A stretch of DNA of 64,000 nucleotides, taken from positions 16,212,778-16,276,777 of the forward strand of contig NC_037590.1 in assembly GCF_003073045.1 (NCBI RefSeq), read 5' to 3'. Below the pieces are notes generated by a model. It saw only the letters and a list, made by a program, of their open reading frames with translations. It made no database searches and was not told where the DNA came from. Each line of letters starts with the position of its first letter. Position 1 is the first letter of the stretch. Positions 51,456 to 64,000 of the stretch are shown here, piece after piece. The position numbers and the translations under genes were made by a program. Origin of the DNA: Pomacea canaliculata. Taxonomy: Eukaryota; Mollusca; Gastropoda; Architaenioglossa; Ampullariidae.

Positions 51456-53771
51456 CTATGCTGACTTGCCCCCTTCTTCCCTTCCATATAGTACACCATA
51501 GTGTACTAATAAAGGTTATAGGCCACACGAGCCATATCAAGACAACAGATGACTGCTAATAATGTGCTTGGATAAGAGAGCGCACATTATTATACTCAAT
51601 CTTGGACAAAATGCTAGAAGAGTATGTCCCATACACCCTTGACATCCATTTTCGCGTAATATACTGCCTACAGATATTTTGCTTGTGTATACAGGATAAG
51701 GCTTAGCAAACAATTTAGATCTAACCCTATCCCTTATGTCAAACCCAAGGGTAAATAACTGGACTTGAAAAAAGTAGCTACTCCTGGCTATTACATAGGA
51801 TTTATCATTTTTGTTAGGTAATTAAAATAAACTGATTATTACAAGGAACCCCGAGACTCCTGTCTACTGCTGGTAGCGCTCATAACCACCTCCGACACCG
51901 ACTATGCATTTTCCCTAGGACGTTTTTCAAAATTATTTCCAATCACTCTGAGCTGTCAAAATGGTATGTGTGTTCTAAGCTAAACCTATACGAGACTTCT
52001 CGAAGACAGTGGAGTTGCAAATAGGCAGTTAGGCGTGCTTCTACAGATACCCTTTGCTAAGTGTAACAATGTTTCAAGCCTTCGAACTGTAAAAATCATA
52101 CAAAAAAGGAGGCAAACCTTTGCAGCATAAAAGTTTAGTCTCCTGCTCATTCTTGCCTACAAAGACACAAGCGCTTATGTAGTATTTGCATACGATGACA
52201 CTGTGCACACACACGCACACACGCGCGGCCCACGCACTTAAACCCTGGGCACTGTGCTCCTTTAGCCCTCTGTAAACACGTTAAGTCTGTATAGCTGCCG
52301 ACTATCAACAGAACTACCAACTGGCTTCTGTGTGTAGTCCCGAAGGGAAATATTACCTGATACACTCAGTTCCCTTGAGACCTGTAATTTTCAAGCAAGT
52401 CTTTCTTTTCCTAAGAAAGACTGCGGGAAGCTAATAACAGCTCATTATTCTGTGTTTTAAATTTTGACTGCTTGTACCAGTAGTATACATTAGCTTTTCT
52501 AATTTCTTTTTTGCTGCACAAACAGAAACCTTCCTGACAGAATAATATACACTCCGTAAAAATTAATGACTTCTTCGGAAAGAATACCCACTCAATAAAG
52601 ATATAGATATGTATTGGGTGGGAGGGAGGGAACAGAAAGAAAAACATTGCAACTTCTTAACAGGGGAGAATATTAAATTTCTTCCAGCAGCCACAAGCAT
52701 TAATAAACCTGAAAAATCAGTTCCATCTTGTTTTACTTCTACACATGCCACTAGTGATCGGTTATCTGACGATGGTTATCAAAGCTCTGTGTGCACGTAT
52801 TACTCGACACACTACGCTGAGACCCTGCGTTATGTATAATCGAAGTGAACCTACGCAGTCCGAGTTAGCCTGCTCAAATAATTTTTTTTTATCTATTCTT
52901 CTCTGAAATCACGATGACGAAGTTTGACATGTTGGAGCACCTTTGACGACGACTTGTGTTAACATACCATCCAACTTTATCGTTGAAATCAAAGTGAATC
53001 TGAAACGTACGTCTTAAAAACACTATGCACGCATGTAGTGTGGTCGATCAAGAACTTTACACATCCGTGGGTCGATCCAGTTCAACACACTGCGCAAAGA
53101 AATACATAGACATCGGCCCCTCTTGCGTTGAAATGGTTTGCTTGAGTGAAAGGATAAAAGGAAGGTTTTGAAATTTCCATGAGCTTTTGTGGACCTACGA
53201 CAATTCCCTTGAGACCTGCTAACAGACAAAATGGAATTATTGAATGCTTTATTTGCAACTCCAGGTGGTGGTAAAATACACCTTGTCAAAAAAGTATCTT
53301 ACGTGTTTGAGTGTGCCACTAGTGTTTATTCTCATGGAGCTGTGAAACAAAGAACGTTATAAACAAACATATATGTATATACCATCACTTTGCAAAAGTC
53401 GAATACTCTCAAATTGATAAGGGATATGAAAAAACTAGCATAAGAGAGAGAGAGGTCTCTCCCTGATGTCTGTGGCAAAAATCCCTGGCTATGCATTGGA
53501 CTGAGAAGAATTATAAAGTCTACAAAAGTCAGAACATAGTTTCCTGGAAAAAACTGATGTCTCCATCCTTCTTTCAATGCCGTTTTAAGGGACAAACAAT
53601 GCATCGTAATAAAGATCGCGAAACCTTCCCAACAGCAAAATTCATACACATTCAGGCATAAATCCTTCTCTTCCTCTTGCCGCGAGCCCTCACACACACA
53701 CGCGCGCGTTTCTGATGTGTGATGAAACCATTATCACTTTTATCCTCTTCTTCTCCCTTCTTGCGCAACTA

Positions 53772-55212
53772 CAGTAAAACCTCGATTATGCGAACTTTGA
53801 TGTAATGATTTCCTCATTATAACGTTCGTTTTCGGCGGTCCCGGCGAAAGCCCCATATACCCAGTGCTTTTTAATCTCCGATTATACGTTCCTAGAATAC
53901 AGTGATACCTCGGTTCTCGAACATAATTCGTTCCGGGAGGACGGTCGAGAACCAAATTGTTCGAGAACCGAAGCAATGAAACCCATAGGAAATAATGGAA
54001 ACTGGATTAATTCGTTCCAAGCCCCAGAAAATGCCTATTTACTGGCCTAATTTGTATATAATATGTAGAAAAACATGAGTCTCAACAAGAAATAAGAAAT
54101 AAAAGTGTATTTATTAAAACAAAAAGAATAAATAAATAAAATGTACTGTACAGTACAGTAAATTGTGTTTCATTTACTGTACCTGTACCAAACTTTATGG
54201 CAGGAGGGAATGAATGTGGAGGGAGGAGGGAAGGGGGATGGTTATTGTTTTGAAGGGGAGTCCTCTTCAATAAAAACAGAGGGTAACTGCTCTTCGGGTG
54301 TTTCTGTTCCTCTTTTGTATCTTTGAGGAGAATCAGAATCTTGCTCTGCAGTTGTTGTCTGATTTCTTTACGGAAGAATTTGTCAATTGTTTGCTGTTTT
54401 TTTCTCCTTTGCAAAATTTTGCGGAAAGTGGACATAACATTGTCATTAAAAATGTTAACTGCTCTATTTGCTACCACTTTATCAGGTGATGTTCAACAAA
54501 ATTTGCGATTTCTGCCCATTTTGCACACATTTCATGACTCTCTCCACAAAAACGTGACTCTCTCTCTCTGCACTCACACTGATGACGCAAGCAAGGCGCG
54601 CTGGGCCGAATGAACGCCATTCGGCTCAACTCGGCTCATCTCGGATGTTCGGATGTTCGAGTTCCAAATATTTGTTCGGATTCCAAGACAAAATTTTCTC
54701 GAATTTCCTGGTCGAATACCGATTTGGTCGAAAGTCAAGGCGTTCGAGAACCGAGGTATCACTGTATTCGTTTTCCTCAGTTTAACCATGGACGTGTATT
54801 TATGGACTGATGTCTGATGCCGACATTCACTCTTGGCCTCTTGCAAAGTGACCCGCTGTTAGTCCCGGCGAACCGTAACGAAGAATGTGAATAAACCGGA
54901 AGACATGTCGTCTAAGACCTCGTTTTAGCAGTTAACTGGGAAAAAAAATCGTTTACCAGCAGTCCAGGGATATTAGTTCGCGGTATAACGTTCGTTTTTC
55001 CTGGTCCCTCTAATGCATGTACAGTACATATCGTATGCAATCTGACTTCAATCTAGCGATTTCCCTTTAAAAAATGAAGTTCTACGAGATGATTGGGACA
55101 GATTAACCTCGATCTGGTGCATCTGAATTCGACTTCGACTTACTTGCGGTAAGAACATTTCTGCTCAACCGTTTCTTATGTGAACTGAAACCAACTGATC
55201 GAAAATTTACTG
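53772..55212. mobile_element. Outer pogo/Tigger-like element, split by a nested insertion
   Basis: The left end is TA/CAGTAAAACCTCGATTATGC and the right end, read in reverse, is TA/CAGTAAATTTTCGATC. The first 15 bases agree at 12 positions and both sides are flanked by TA, the target duplication of the Tc1/mariner-pogo group. The motif TATAACGTTCGTTTT occurs twice inside, near 53,817 and near 54,984, in the same orientation. No transposase frame belongs to this element. It is interrupted at 53,899 by the Tigger-like element. Confidence 0.55.
53900..54764 (-). mobile_element. Tigger-like DNA transposon relic (nested)
   Basis: Perfect terminal inverted repeats CAGTGATACCTCGGTTCTCG / CGAGAACCGAGGTATCACTG, with a TA on each side. 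On the minus strand, near 54,560-54,350, broken frames read CAKWAEIANFVEHH and then VNIFNDNVMSTFRKIL, RRKKQQTIDKFFRK. This is the typical C-terminal end of Tigger (CENP-B/DDE) transposases, which finish FNDN..SHFR.ILK.R.KQ..LD.F. One frameshift separates the two pieces and most of the transposase is deleted. At 865 bp it is a nonautonomous internal-deletion copy, inserted into the outer element. Confidence 0.85.
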
Positions 55213-58200
55213 TACTGACAAAATGACGTTATGGAAGAGGCCGTCTGTTTACGACATGTAAATGGATTCTTTACTATCCTCCATCTGAGGAAGCAAGTAT
55301 ATAGACAGGTTTATAGTTATAATGCAAGGAAAAGCACTCACAGAATGCATTTGTTTCTTTTATTTTATCAATTTTGAAGGCGCTTGTGCTGCTTAGTGAA
55401 TGAAATTTAGCTATATACGGGGTACCGCGCTTTAAGCTTCGTCTTATTTATTGCTTCTAAAAGCTGTTTTTCTCAATGGAACCCATAGCTGCATTTTCAC
55501 TCACGTTTGCTCAAACGGAACTGTGCAAAAGAACTGCTTTCTCTCTGGCGGTTAACGACTCGGGTGTCAATAAATGTCTACCAACCCTGACAAACGCTTA
55601 TTCAAGGCTATGCATGGTGCGATGCCTGTATTTATTCTATCTTATCGGTAGTTTCGGGAGCGTTGGTGTCCATAGATATATGCAAAGACATTGAGAGAGG
55701 CTTTTATCAAACCTTAGCAACGGTTACCCAGTAAGAGTTTCAGCGCTTCAGAACAGGGGCAGGAGTTAGAGATCTTCGTAATATAAATAACTAAACAAGA
55801 TGTACAAGTTGACTTTATAACAGCAATATAAACAGTGGCAGATGTCGATGTGTTTGCTTTGTGCACACGGGTCTAAGATTGAGTGAAAAAAAGAAGGAAT
55901 GGAGAGGGAAATTAAAAACAAAAAAAGAGTGGATACATATAATTAGATGGACCAGGAAAACGGAAAGAGGAACATATGGAGGGAGAGACAGAAGTCTAAA
56001 TGTATGCCTGGGTGGTAATTGCTTTTCGTTTGCTTATCATTCTCTGTCTGTTCTCTCTTTCTGGTATTTTCTATTTCTACCGCCGATGCCCACCACTGCA
56101 AGTACACAAAGACAAGCACACGTCGACGAACAACAATTATAATCGATCAATGAGACTGCAAGTCAGGTTTTCTCCCTTGCGGTCTAAACTCGGGTAAGAA
56201 CTATTAACAGGCAATGAAGTGAATACAATCCAGAACAATGTACTTCCTCCCCTTCATGATGACCCTTATTTTTTCATTAACTTTTGGCTCTTTAGTCTCT
56301 GCATGGCTGGTTCACAAAGCTCAGTATCAGGAAGAGTAGGTCTCGAGCTATCGAGCAGGCCGCAGGGTGAAAGTTTGTCCATAACATAAACTTTTATGCC
56401 TGACTATATAAATAAATACCGTTTGTCTGATCCCCACCATATGTGGTAGGAATGTTCACTTTGATTACTTTCGGTCGTGGGTTGTGTATGATAGGTGTTA
56501 CCGATGTCTTCCGTTTAAATTATGGTGATGACCGAAATACGTTGTTTATTTTACGCAAAATTAACATGGACAACGATGTAATCTCTCTCTCTCACACACA
56601 CACACACACGCAACATACCATGCAAACTTGTTGTTTATAGAACATGTATGAGAAAAAGATAAGAGTGATAGATTTGCTTCACTCCCCAGAATGTCGTGCA
56701 CTCGTTGCTAAAAATGAGCCGTTAAGTTAGGAGGCATCAAGAGCACACGTGTTTCACTAGTTTTGCTGTACTGATGTCGCGCATGAGTAATTAAGCTAGA
56801 CTCAAATCGAAAGTGGCGAACATGACTGCCGAAGCGTAATTAATAGCGACAAAAAAATGAAGCTGGACGACGGCAAGTACGTATTACTACATGCTCGGTT
56901 CTGTCTGCTCTTGCATTACACGCCGCTCGTTTTTGTGGGTGATGTGGGGATTCAACAGCTTCAAAATGTTTTTAAAAAAGTCACCTTCGTTCATGTCAAG
57001 AAAATATGCATCAACTGTTTTTTGCATAAAAGATTGGATTTGGAGCTCTAAAATGTGACCTATAATCCATAACTTTTACAAGTCTCTATAATCACTAATT
57101 TTTTTTAAACTATAAGGTATACGTAAAAACACAGCATGATATACTAAAAACATTTTACGATTTTACAAGACTAATACTATTGTCCCACAGTGCACTTAAT
57201 AACTACAAAAATTCCCTTGATTAAGTAGCTTATATATTTGTGATTGGTTAATAGCAATATTTTTTAAAAGCTATACTTTGGCTTCTCCTTGTGAACTGTT
57301 GTGGATTTGTTACACATTCATTTGCAAATGTTTTTCTCCTGAGATGGGAGGTTCACAAAACTATGTATACTATATACATGGTTATATATATTAATACATA
57401 ATATACAACATTATTATTGTAACTAGACAAGAGTACGTGTCTCTTAATTCTTCTTCACCTCCTCCTTACTCTTTTGCTTTCTATTTCTCACTTATACAAA
57501 CACCTGTATGCATCCATGCACACACACAAATGCAAAAAAAAAAAAATAAATAAATAAATAAAAATAAGGTACATACATATATTAATGAGATAAATTTCAC
57601 TCTGCATTTATCAGCAAATACTACAGGCATGGAAGGTATAATTAGAGGAGTACGTATTTTCACAATGCATAAATAGTGTTAACCATAGTAATTAAAGGAA
57701 GCCACAGTTAAACTAAAGCTATAAAAAAATATACATGCATAAACTTTTCCATTAAAGCATTTGAAACTGTGAAAACATAAGAGAACTGTAAAAGTAAATT
57801 GTGTTTGATTTATGATTTATAGATACTCGATCACAGCCTATTACTTTTTATTTACTGTATTCAATCATACAGTATTTGCTTTTAAAATCTTCACACATTT
57901 ACAATAGCCACGCTGCATTGTTCACAATTTTTCTTCAGTGGGTTCTTAAGAGTGTCAAATTTATTCTTGGTAGATCAACGAGAGCACCTGTACTGTCAGT
58001 GGCAAAATAAATCGTAAATGTACATGGGAAATTTATGAGCCATTTACGATCGAGATAGGGTTATGAACGCATACAGAATTTAAAGGCTTTTGTTCCGATC
58101 CTCATACAAGTATATCTGTTCAGAGGGAATATATTTTATTCACATTGCATTTTAAGAACGGTATTTTGTTTTTGTTTTTGCTTTTATTATTTCAAGCTTT

Positions 58201-58529
58201 ATTTATTGCTACCTAAGTAACAATTCGAGAACAGACGTTTGGACATGATTTGGTACACATTTGGACACCTTGTTATTAAAATCTAACACTGAATACACCC
58301 GCGCTTATCGGTGCCCGGTCAGACTCGATAAGGGGTTACACCTGCATGATCGAACGTGTTGCAACAAGCTTGGAAATAAATACTGTTAAATAAGAGCTCA
58401 AAGTTCTACTACGGTCTAAAAACTGCATTAAAAGTAGAAATTTACTACTTACTTGTAACACTGACATTCTTGCTAATGATAGACACTACATCTGTAGCGC
58501 AGCTTGATTTGAAAACATATAGTTAGCAG

Positions 58530-58660
58530 GCAGAGCAGGCGCGTAGCAGCAGACGCCAAGCTCAAGCACTTGCATGACTACCATTTGCTTGCGCATGCGT
58601 GACGCTTCTCCTTCGGCAGCAGACGACATAATTTTCGGCCGGGTGTGCTTGCAGTATCTA
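58530..58660. promoter_or_regulatory. CpG-richer patch, possible promoter
   Basis: In otherwise AT-rich DNA this patch carries several CpG (CAGGCGCGTAGCAGCAGACG, GGCAGCAGACGAC, TTTTCGGCCGGG). It also has TTGCGCATGCGTGA at 58589-58602, one base from the NRF1 consensus. GCAGCAGACG occurs twice. It lies about 1.4 kb upstream of the KLHL start codon and could serve the KLHL gene or the divergent CH gene. There is no TATA box. Confidence 0.3.
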
Positions 58661-60042
58661 CTTATCCTGTCATTTTTTTCATTAGCGATTCAAAAGAATT
58701 TTTCAAGAAACTGTCTTTAAAATTTTTTGCAATGTATAAACATAAGTGTAAGCATATACACACAGATCTCACTTCGATTACACACAGAGATTAAAAATAG
58801 ACAAGTAAAACATGTTGTTTAAGACTAGTCAATATAAACATTTGTTTTGTCATTGGGCCATAGGTAATCCCTACAAATAGGACAATCAGATTCTATATAA
58901 TTATATAATGATCTAACATGTACAGCAAATGATTCCTAAATCAGAATAGTTTGTCAACTTCCTGTAATATTCTCAAAAAGCTCCATAATCCTTAAATGGT
59001 CGATTTCTAATAATTCTGTGTATACTGTGGCTTCAGTACAATCGATTTTATTTTATTGGTTTTTCGGTTTTGACAAGGAAAAGAACATAAAAAGCTCATC
59101 GTAAGGTGCGATGTGTTTGCCTGTTTTTTAGGTTTGAAAAATTCAACCTATTTTGCGCTAGAAAGGTGTTCACGTTAGATTGGATACGACCAGGTCTGTA
59201 TGTAATGTATCACTACTAGTATTAGCGCTATGAATGTAGTATGGCTGGACGGCCCGGGTGAATAATAATATGAAAGTTAATGCTAATATTTATAAATTTA
59301 TTGTGTGATTTGCTCTGTAGACGGTATATTGTTCTCTGTAATGATTTTATCAATGCTACTGTTTTGTCTTGTCTGCAGTCCGAGACTTCACACATAACGC
59401 AGCGACGGTTGACAACTACATTTTACGTTTTAGTGATTAATAGTAATAATACTAGTAATGCTCGCAATCTAGAAAAATCTGTTTCTTTTAAAAGAATTAA
59501 CTTCAGATAAATATATCGTGGTGTCGGGTGTAATAATGTAGACTCGTAAGAAAACATTTGCTTTTACATAAAATTTCATGGCAAATCGATCATGGTTATT
59601 GAAAAGTTTCCATGTCGTGGCATCAAATTAATGTTTGTCGCAGGCAGTTAGGGAACAGCAAAGATTTTGCCTTAGTATTTTTGTGAATCGTTACTAATAT
59701 AGTCATGTTCAGAGTTTATTTATTTATTTTGTCGAAGTGTTGGGTTTACAAGATTATCAATAAAAATTATGACAGATTGATAGATGGCCTCACAGACATA
59801 TCAATACATTTAATAGTTTAAAAGGTAATAAATTTTTTTTTCAGGATTGTTAACTTCCCTTTCACAACAAACAGAGGGATTTAAAAATAAATTTCAGCCA
59901 TGGCTAAAAAATTCCTTCATTTAAGATGCCATGCTGCAGTTTAGCAACAACAAAAAAATGAAAAAGGCTGTAAATTTATTTTCTTTTGGACGTGGGAGAT
60001 GACATATGATTCAAATTGAAAGTCAGCACAGTTGTGTACCAA

Positions 60043-63000
60043 ATGGATACAGTTCGTCCAAAGATTGCCACAGGAAGGGAGCATCCTGCTTACAAACATC
60101 CACAGCACGCTCAAAAGGCATTTGAACTACTAAATCAGATGAGAAAGTAAGTGTGAAGCCTTTGTTTTCAAGGTCTTTTAAGCAGGTATTGTCAAATTGT
60201 AATTTATTCATCTTTTACTTTAATACCAGAACAAAGTTGGAAAACTACTATTTGAAAAAATGTTATTGTTTTTAATGATAAAATTAAATCATAAGTTTTT
60301 TTAATAACTGAGCTTCTGAAAGAATAAAGTTAGTGGTCTCGAACAAAGTGGTTAATGAATTGAAATATATATTTAATTTAATTACGTAATATTTTCATGC
60401 TTCCCTTTGATGTTTTTCAGATCTGGCTTGCTGTGTGATGTAACCTTGGTTGCAGGGGATGTAGAAATCTTGGCTCACAAGAATGTTCTTTCAGCATGCA
60501 GCCAGTATTTTTATGCCATGTTCACAGGGGAGATGGCTGAATCAAAGTCTGATTGTATCACTTTGCAGGCCATTGACCCTAAGGCACTTTTACTTCTTGT
60601 TGATTTCATCTACACATCAGAAATTTATGTCACAGAAGAAAATGTACAGGTATAAACTTGCTTCTAGCATTTACGATTTGTGATTCTATTGTTAAATCTT
60701 CTATTGGAAGATTGAAAATGATGTTTCAAATTGTAACATAATTATAAATAGGGAAATAAAACTATTTTATAGTCTGCTGCTAGTAAATACAAAAACAGAC
60801 AAACTATACACACTTTATTGAAACATCTTTTCTTGTTGTTATATTTGATATTGTATTCTACATGTTATTTTTCAGACATTGCTGCCGGCAGCAAACCTTT
60901 TACAGATTACAGAAGTACATGATGCTTGCTGTGAATTTCTGACAACCCAGCTTCATCCTTCTAATTGTTTGGGGATTTGTGATTTTGCTGACATCCATGC
61001 TTGCAATGATCTTCTCCACCACGCACAGACATACATTGAACAACATTTTACGTATGTCATTTTAAAAAATAAGTGATGATAAATTTGTTCATTTCCTCTA
61101 ATGTATTTGCCATGATGTGGCCATTGTTGTTGACATGGCATTAAGCTACAACATACAACTATCCTAAAACACATTTGTTTTGCATGTATATCATAGATAT
61201 ATATATGTGTGTGTGAGAGTATATTATATATATAAATATAGTGCTTTAACTTAAAATCTATGGAAATAATTTTTCTTCATAATAGTCAAAACAGCAATAG
61301 CTGCATAATTTGAAAAATATAGCTTCCTTCCTGGTTTTCTTTGTAATTTTATATGCTATGAATATATTCACTAATGAAGTAACAGTAATCATGACCTTGA
61401 GACCTTTTTTTTAATCCAGGGAGCTGGTGCATTATGATGAGTTTTTGTCCCTGAATGCAGAACGCGTTGCTAAGTTAATATCCAGTGACAGACTGACTGT
61501 TTCTGCTGAGGAGCAAGTAAGGGTATCTATTAAATGCTGAAAAAAATACTTTGCATACATAGCATTTTATTCTTTTGCAACAATAAAAATTATTGAAGCA
61601 GTTCTGTTTTTATTTATTTTTAATTTTTATATTCATTTTGTGATGGTTCATTATTAAAAAACAGAGTAAGAGGTTAGAGTCATTGGTCATTAGACACATA
61701 TTCCGCTTTACATTAATAGATATCATTGGTATGGAGAGAAATAATTCACATTTTGTCTCTTTTTGTGTTTATATAATATAATCCGTACGTGTATTTTACC
61801 TCCCAGGTTTATGAGGCTGTGATGTCCTGGGTGAATCATGACTTACATAGGCGGCAGGAACACCTTGAGAGATTGCTTGAGCACGTGCGACTGCCACTAA
61901 TGGCACAGGACTATATAGTGCAACGGGTAGAAGAGGAACCACTTATCAAAGGAAATTCTCGCTGCAAAGACTTTTTGATCGAAGCCATGAAGTATCATTT
62001 GCTGAAAGTTGAACAGAAAATCCTTTTTAAGACTCCGAGGACTCAACCGCGAAATCCTATTGGACTTCCAAAGGTTTGTTTTTCTTACAAAGATAACTGT
62101 GGATTTTGTGTACAGTTTTCTATTTTTACAAGTTAGTTGCCATTGCATTCCTACTAATACCTCTTTATAACAAAAATCTATTACACAAGTTAAAGTAGAT
62201 TCTGTGAATTACTTTATAAAATTTTAAAAGTAATGATATGTTTCCTTTTTCACCAGTATCTTGTGTACATGACTATACTTGTAAGTGCATACATATGCAC
62301 AATAAAGGGCTACTCATAACTTTCAGAACTATGTTTTAGTTGGAAAGAAAGTAGCAGTGCCAAGTAGCTGGTACCAGCATTTTAAGGTGTATGAGGTCAT
62401 TTTTGAACGTTTTGATGACTGCTGGCTTCTGGGGTTGACAGTTCTGTGCATTGCAATGGCTTAATTGAAAGAATGATGTGTTTGTTCTTGATTTTTTTTT
62501 TCTTTACGGGTAAAAATGGTGACAAACTAACAAAGGGCTGTTAGATAAAAGGGTTGTAGGAAAAGCTCTAGTCTGTTGATTTGAAACATCTAGTCCCCCT
62601 CCCATCGGTATTTTTGAACAATCTTTTATATGAGTCTGTCATGCACACACATTCATATACATACACATACATATGTATGCGCACACACACAAACACATAG
62701 CTGATGGCTTATTTGTGTGCAACCACTTTTCTTTCTTTGATTCCGGTGTCTTCAATTCTTTTGCCTTTATTGCTTCGCAGTGTTCACTATGGACAGTTTC
62801 CTGACTCATTTAAAGACCCGTCTCTTTCATGAATACCTTCAGTAACTGGTCAGCTCGTAGTCCTATCTTTTCTAATCATCTCTCCCATGCTGACATCACC
62901 CCAACTTTGTTTTTGTTGTTTTCAAGCTGTTCTGATATATTTGTTGTTGGTACTACTCTTTTGTTAAAACACATTAAGCTCACTGCCAAGTTAGAGAAAT

Positions 63001-64000
63001 ATGTTATTTAAATAAGTTTTTATTATTATTATGATCTACTTGTGTAAAGGTTCTTCTTGTTGTTGGTGGTCAAGCACCAAAAGCCATCCGGAGTGTAGAA
63101 TGCTATGACTTCAGTGAAGATAAGTGGCATCAGCTGGCAGACATGCCATCAAGGCGTTGTCGTTGTGGTAAGAAAGTGTATATGTTAATGTTGTTATGGT
63201 ATTTGGTGATTACTATGACTGGCTGAAAGTGTGATTGTTTTCAACTTAAGAGTTGAAAATGGTCAGTGTATAGATCGCTTTAATTTACTGGTAGATTTTT
63301 TTTTTTATGTTTCTCACAAGTAATGTTTAAACAAATTAAGCCCATCTTAAAGATTTGCCAACCTTAGTTGTTTTTTCATCATGAAAGCTTTCTGACAAAC
63401 ATACTTTCATTTTCTTTTCTAAAAAGTTTTCTTTTATTCAAGAGTATAAATTATTGTTCCTTTCTTGCAGGACTGGCAGTTTTGAATGGCTTGGTTTATG
63501 CAGTTGGTGGATTTAATGGTTCGTTAAGAGTGAGGAGCATTGATGTGTATGACCCAGCAAATGACACATGGAATTCATGTCCAAGCATGGAGGCAAGACG
63601 AAGTACTTTAGGGGTGGCCGTTCTCAATGGCCATATTTATGCTGTTGGAGGCTTTGATGGGGCCACAGGTATTAATTAAAGCTTAACTTATGTTTATATT
63701 TTTTTTATGGTACCAATTTTCATTCTGTTTTACTGTTTGTTTGGGTCTCTTTTTTTGAAAGTTCATAAATTGTAAAACTACATTTAGTTTGAAAAAATAA
63801 AAAGGAAAAGAAGACTTTCAAAATTTTGTCACTAGAATTTCTAATTTACATTTTTACTCTGATGATATGTTTATTTAAATAATCTATGGAGAGACAGACT
63901 GCTTGTGATTGTGCATGTGATGTTTGGCCCCCATCTTTCCCAGGTCTAGACTCTGCAGAGTATTTTGATCCACGTACAGGAGAATGGAAGACAATATCTT
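60043..64000 (+). CDS. KLHL3: Kelch-like protein, KLHL2/KLHL3 type (5' part)
   Basis: Substrate adaptor of a CUL3-RING ubiquitin ligase; vertebrate KLHL3 and KLHL2 target WNK kinases, and KLHL2 also binds actin. Exons: 60043-60146, 60421-60649, 60876-61051, 61420-61516, 61807-62073, 63050-63167, 63471-63668 and 63944 to the window edge, all GT-AG and in phase. About 415 residues are present. BTB domain ~36-145 (SGLLCDVTLVAGDVEILAHK, MFTGEMAESK, YTSEIYVTEENVQ). BACK domain ~150-255 (NCLGICDFADIHAC, LISSDRLTVSAEEQ, LLEHVRLPLM, CKDFLIEAMKYHLL). Kelch repeats from ~292 (VVGGQAPKAIRSVECYDF, LVYAVGGFNGSLRVRSIDVY, IYAVGGFDGATG), the third cut by the edge; three more are expected. The start ATG follows an in-frame TGA at 60007, so it is the first possible. 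It matches KLHL2 and KLHL3 about equally, as expected of a single pre-duplication invertebrate copy. No frame breaks. Confidence 0.95.
62780..62850 (+). mobile_element. Short LINE ORF2 tail in a KLHL intron
   Basis: The plus strand reads TMDSFLTHLKTRLFHEYLQ and then a stop. The pattern S-x-F-x-x-x-L-K-T-x-L-F is the usual end of CR1/L2-like ORF2 proteins. Nothing more of the element is recognisable. It lies in the intron between coding exons 5 and 6. Confidence 0.5.

Larger units (their letters stand above)
50908..60042. other. Intergenic interval between the tandem-CH and KLHL genes
   Basis: The CH gene runs left and the KLHL gene runs right, so their promoters should both lie here. I find no further exon. 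The interval contains a TTG/TTTTG microsatellite, nested Tigger-like elements, scattered CA and AT repeats, and a CpG-richer patch near 58.5-58.7 kb. The 5' untranslated start of the KLHL gene is probably near 59.84 kb, where an acceptor TTTTTTTTCAG lies. Confidence 0.5.

Noticed and set aside
51274..51540. 88-codon Lys/Gln/Thr-rich minus-strand frame
   Set aside because: It is produced by the TTG/TTTTG microsatellite.
54082..54477. An independent 131-codon gene
   Set aside because: The first third is the C-terminus of a Tigger transposase and the rest is AT-rich element sequence. It is part of a dead transposon.

Overview
This is eukaryotic nuclear DNA from an animal. The genes are split by GT-AG introns of about 0.2 to 4.5 kb, the DNA is AT-rich, and there are many transposon relics and microsatellites. 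The gene content and the repeat types (non-LTR retrotransposon tails, hAT-like and Tigger-like elements, dispersed repeats headed by AAT runs) fit a lophotrochozoan, most likely a gastropod mollusc. That placement is inference. I see no bacterial operons, CRISPR array, rRNA or convincing tRNA gene.

Layout. Positions 1-18,599 hold no gene I can support. They contain two degenerate minisatellites, a LINE tail, a SINE-like element, one copy of a dispersed repeat and one coding-looking 3' fragment with a poly-A tract (6,077-6,338). From 18,600 to 28,466 lie two aldo-keto reductase (AKR) genes, head to head. The leftward gene (18,600-22,962) and the rightward gene (24,782-28,466) have the same six-exon structure with matching phases and exon lengths. 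The exception is exon 5 of the leftward copy, which is one base short and so runs into an early stop although its last exon is still intact. The shared 5' region holds a four-unit tandem repeat and a CRE palindrome.

From about 50.9 kb down to 34.1 kb a large leftward gene of 13 coding exons encodes a protein of about 1,765 residues. It has two N-terminal calponin-homology (CH) domains of the filamin/spectrin actin-binding type, a long Ser/Pro/Arg-rich middle, a coiled coil and a short charged C-terminus. I cannot name an ortholog. Its reading frame is broken by single-base shifts at four places in one 2,976-bp exon and once more in a later exon, while the splice sites and the coding character of every segment are intact.

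Positions 50,908-60,042 are intergenic and repeat-rich, including a Tigger-like DNA transposon nested inside another TA-flanked element. From 60,043 to the right edge runs the 5' part of a BTB-BACK-Kelch gene of the KLHL2/KLHL3 type, a CUL3 ubiquitin-ligase adaptor, cut by the window end in its third kelch repeat.

The genes do not form a pathway. The points most worth checking are the divergent AKR pair with one apparently frameshifted member, the unnamed tandem-CH/coiled-coil protein, and the cluster of frame breaks that makes these two leftward genes look broken. Those breaks are more likely assembly indels than real mutations, but that needs testing. I found no clearly new biological system.
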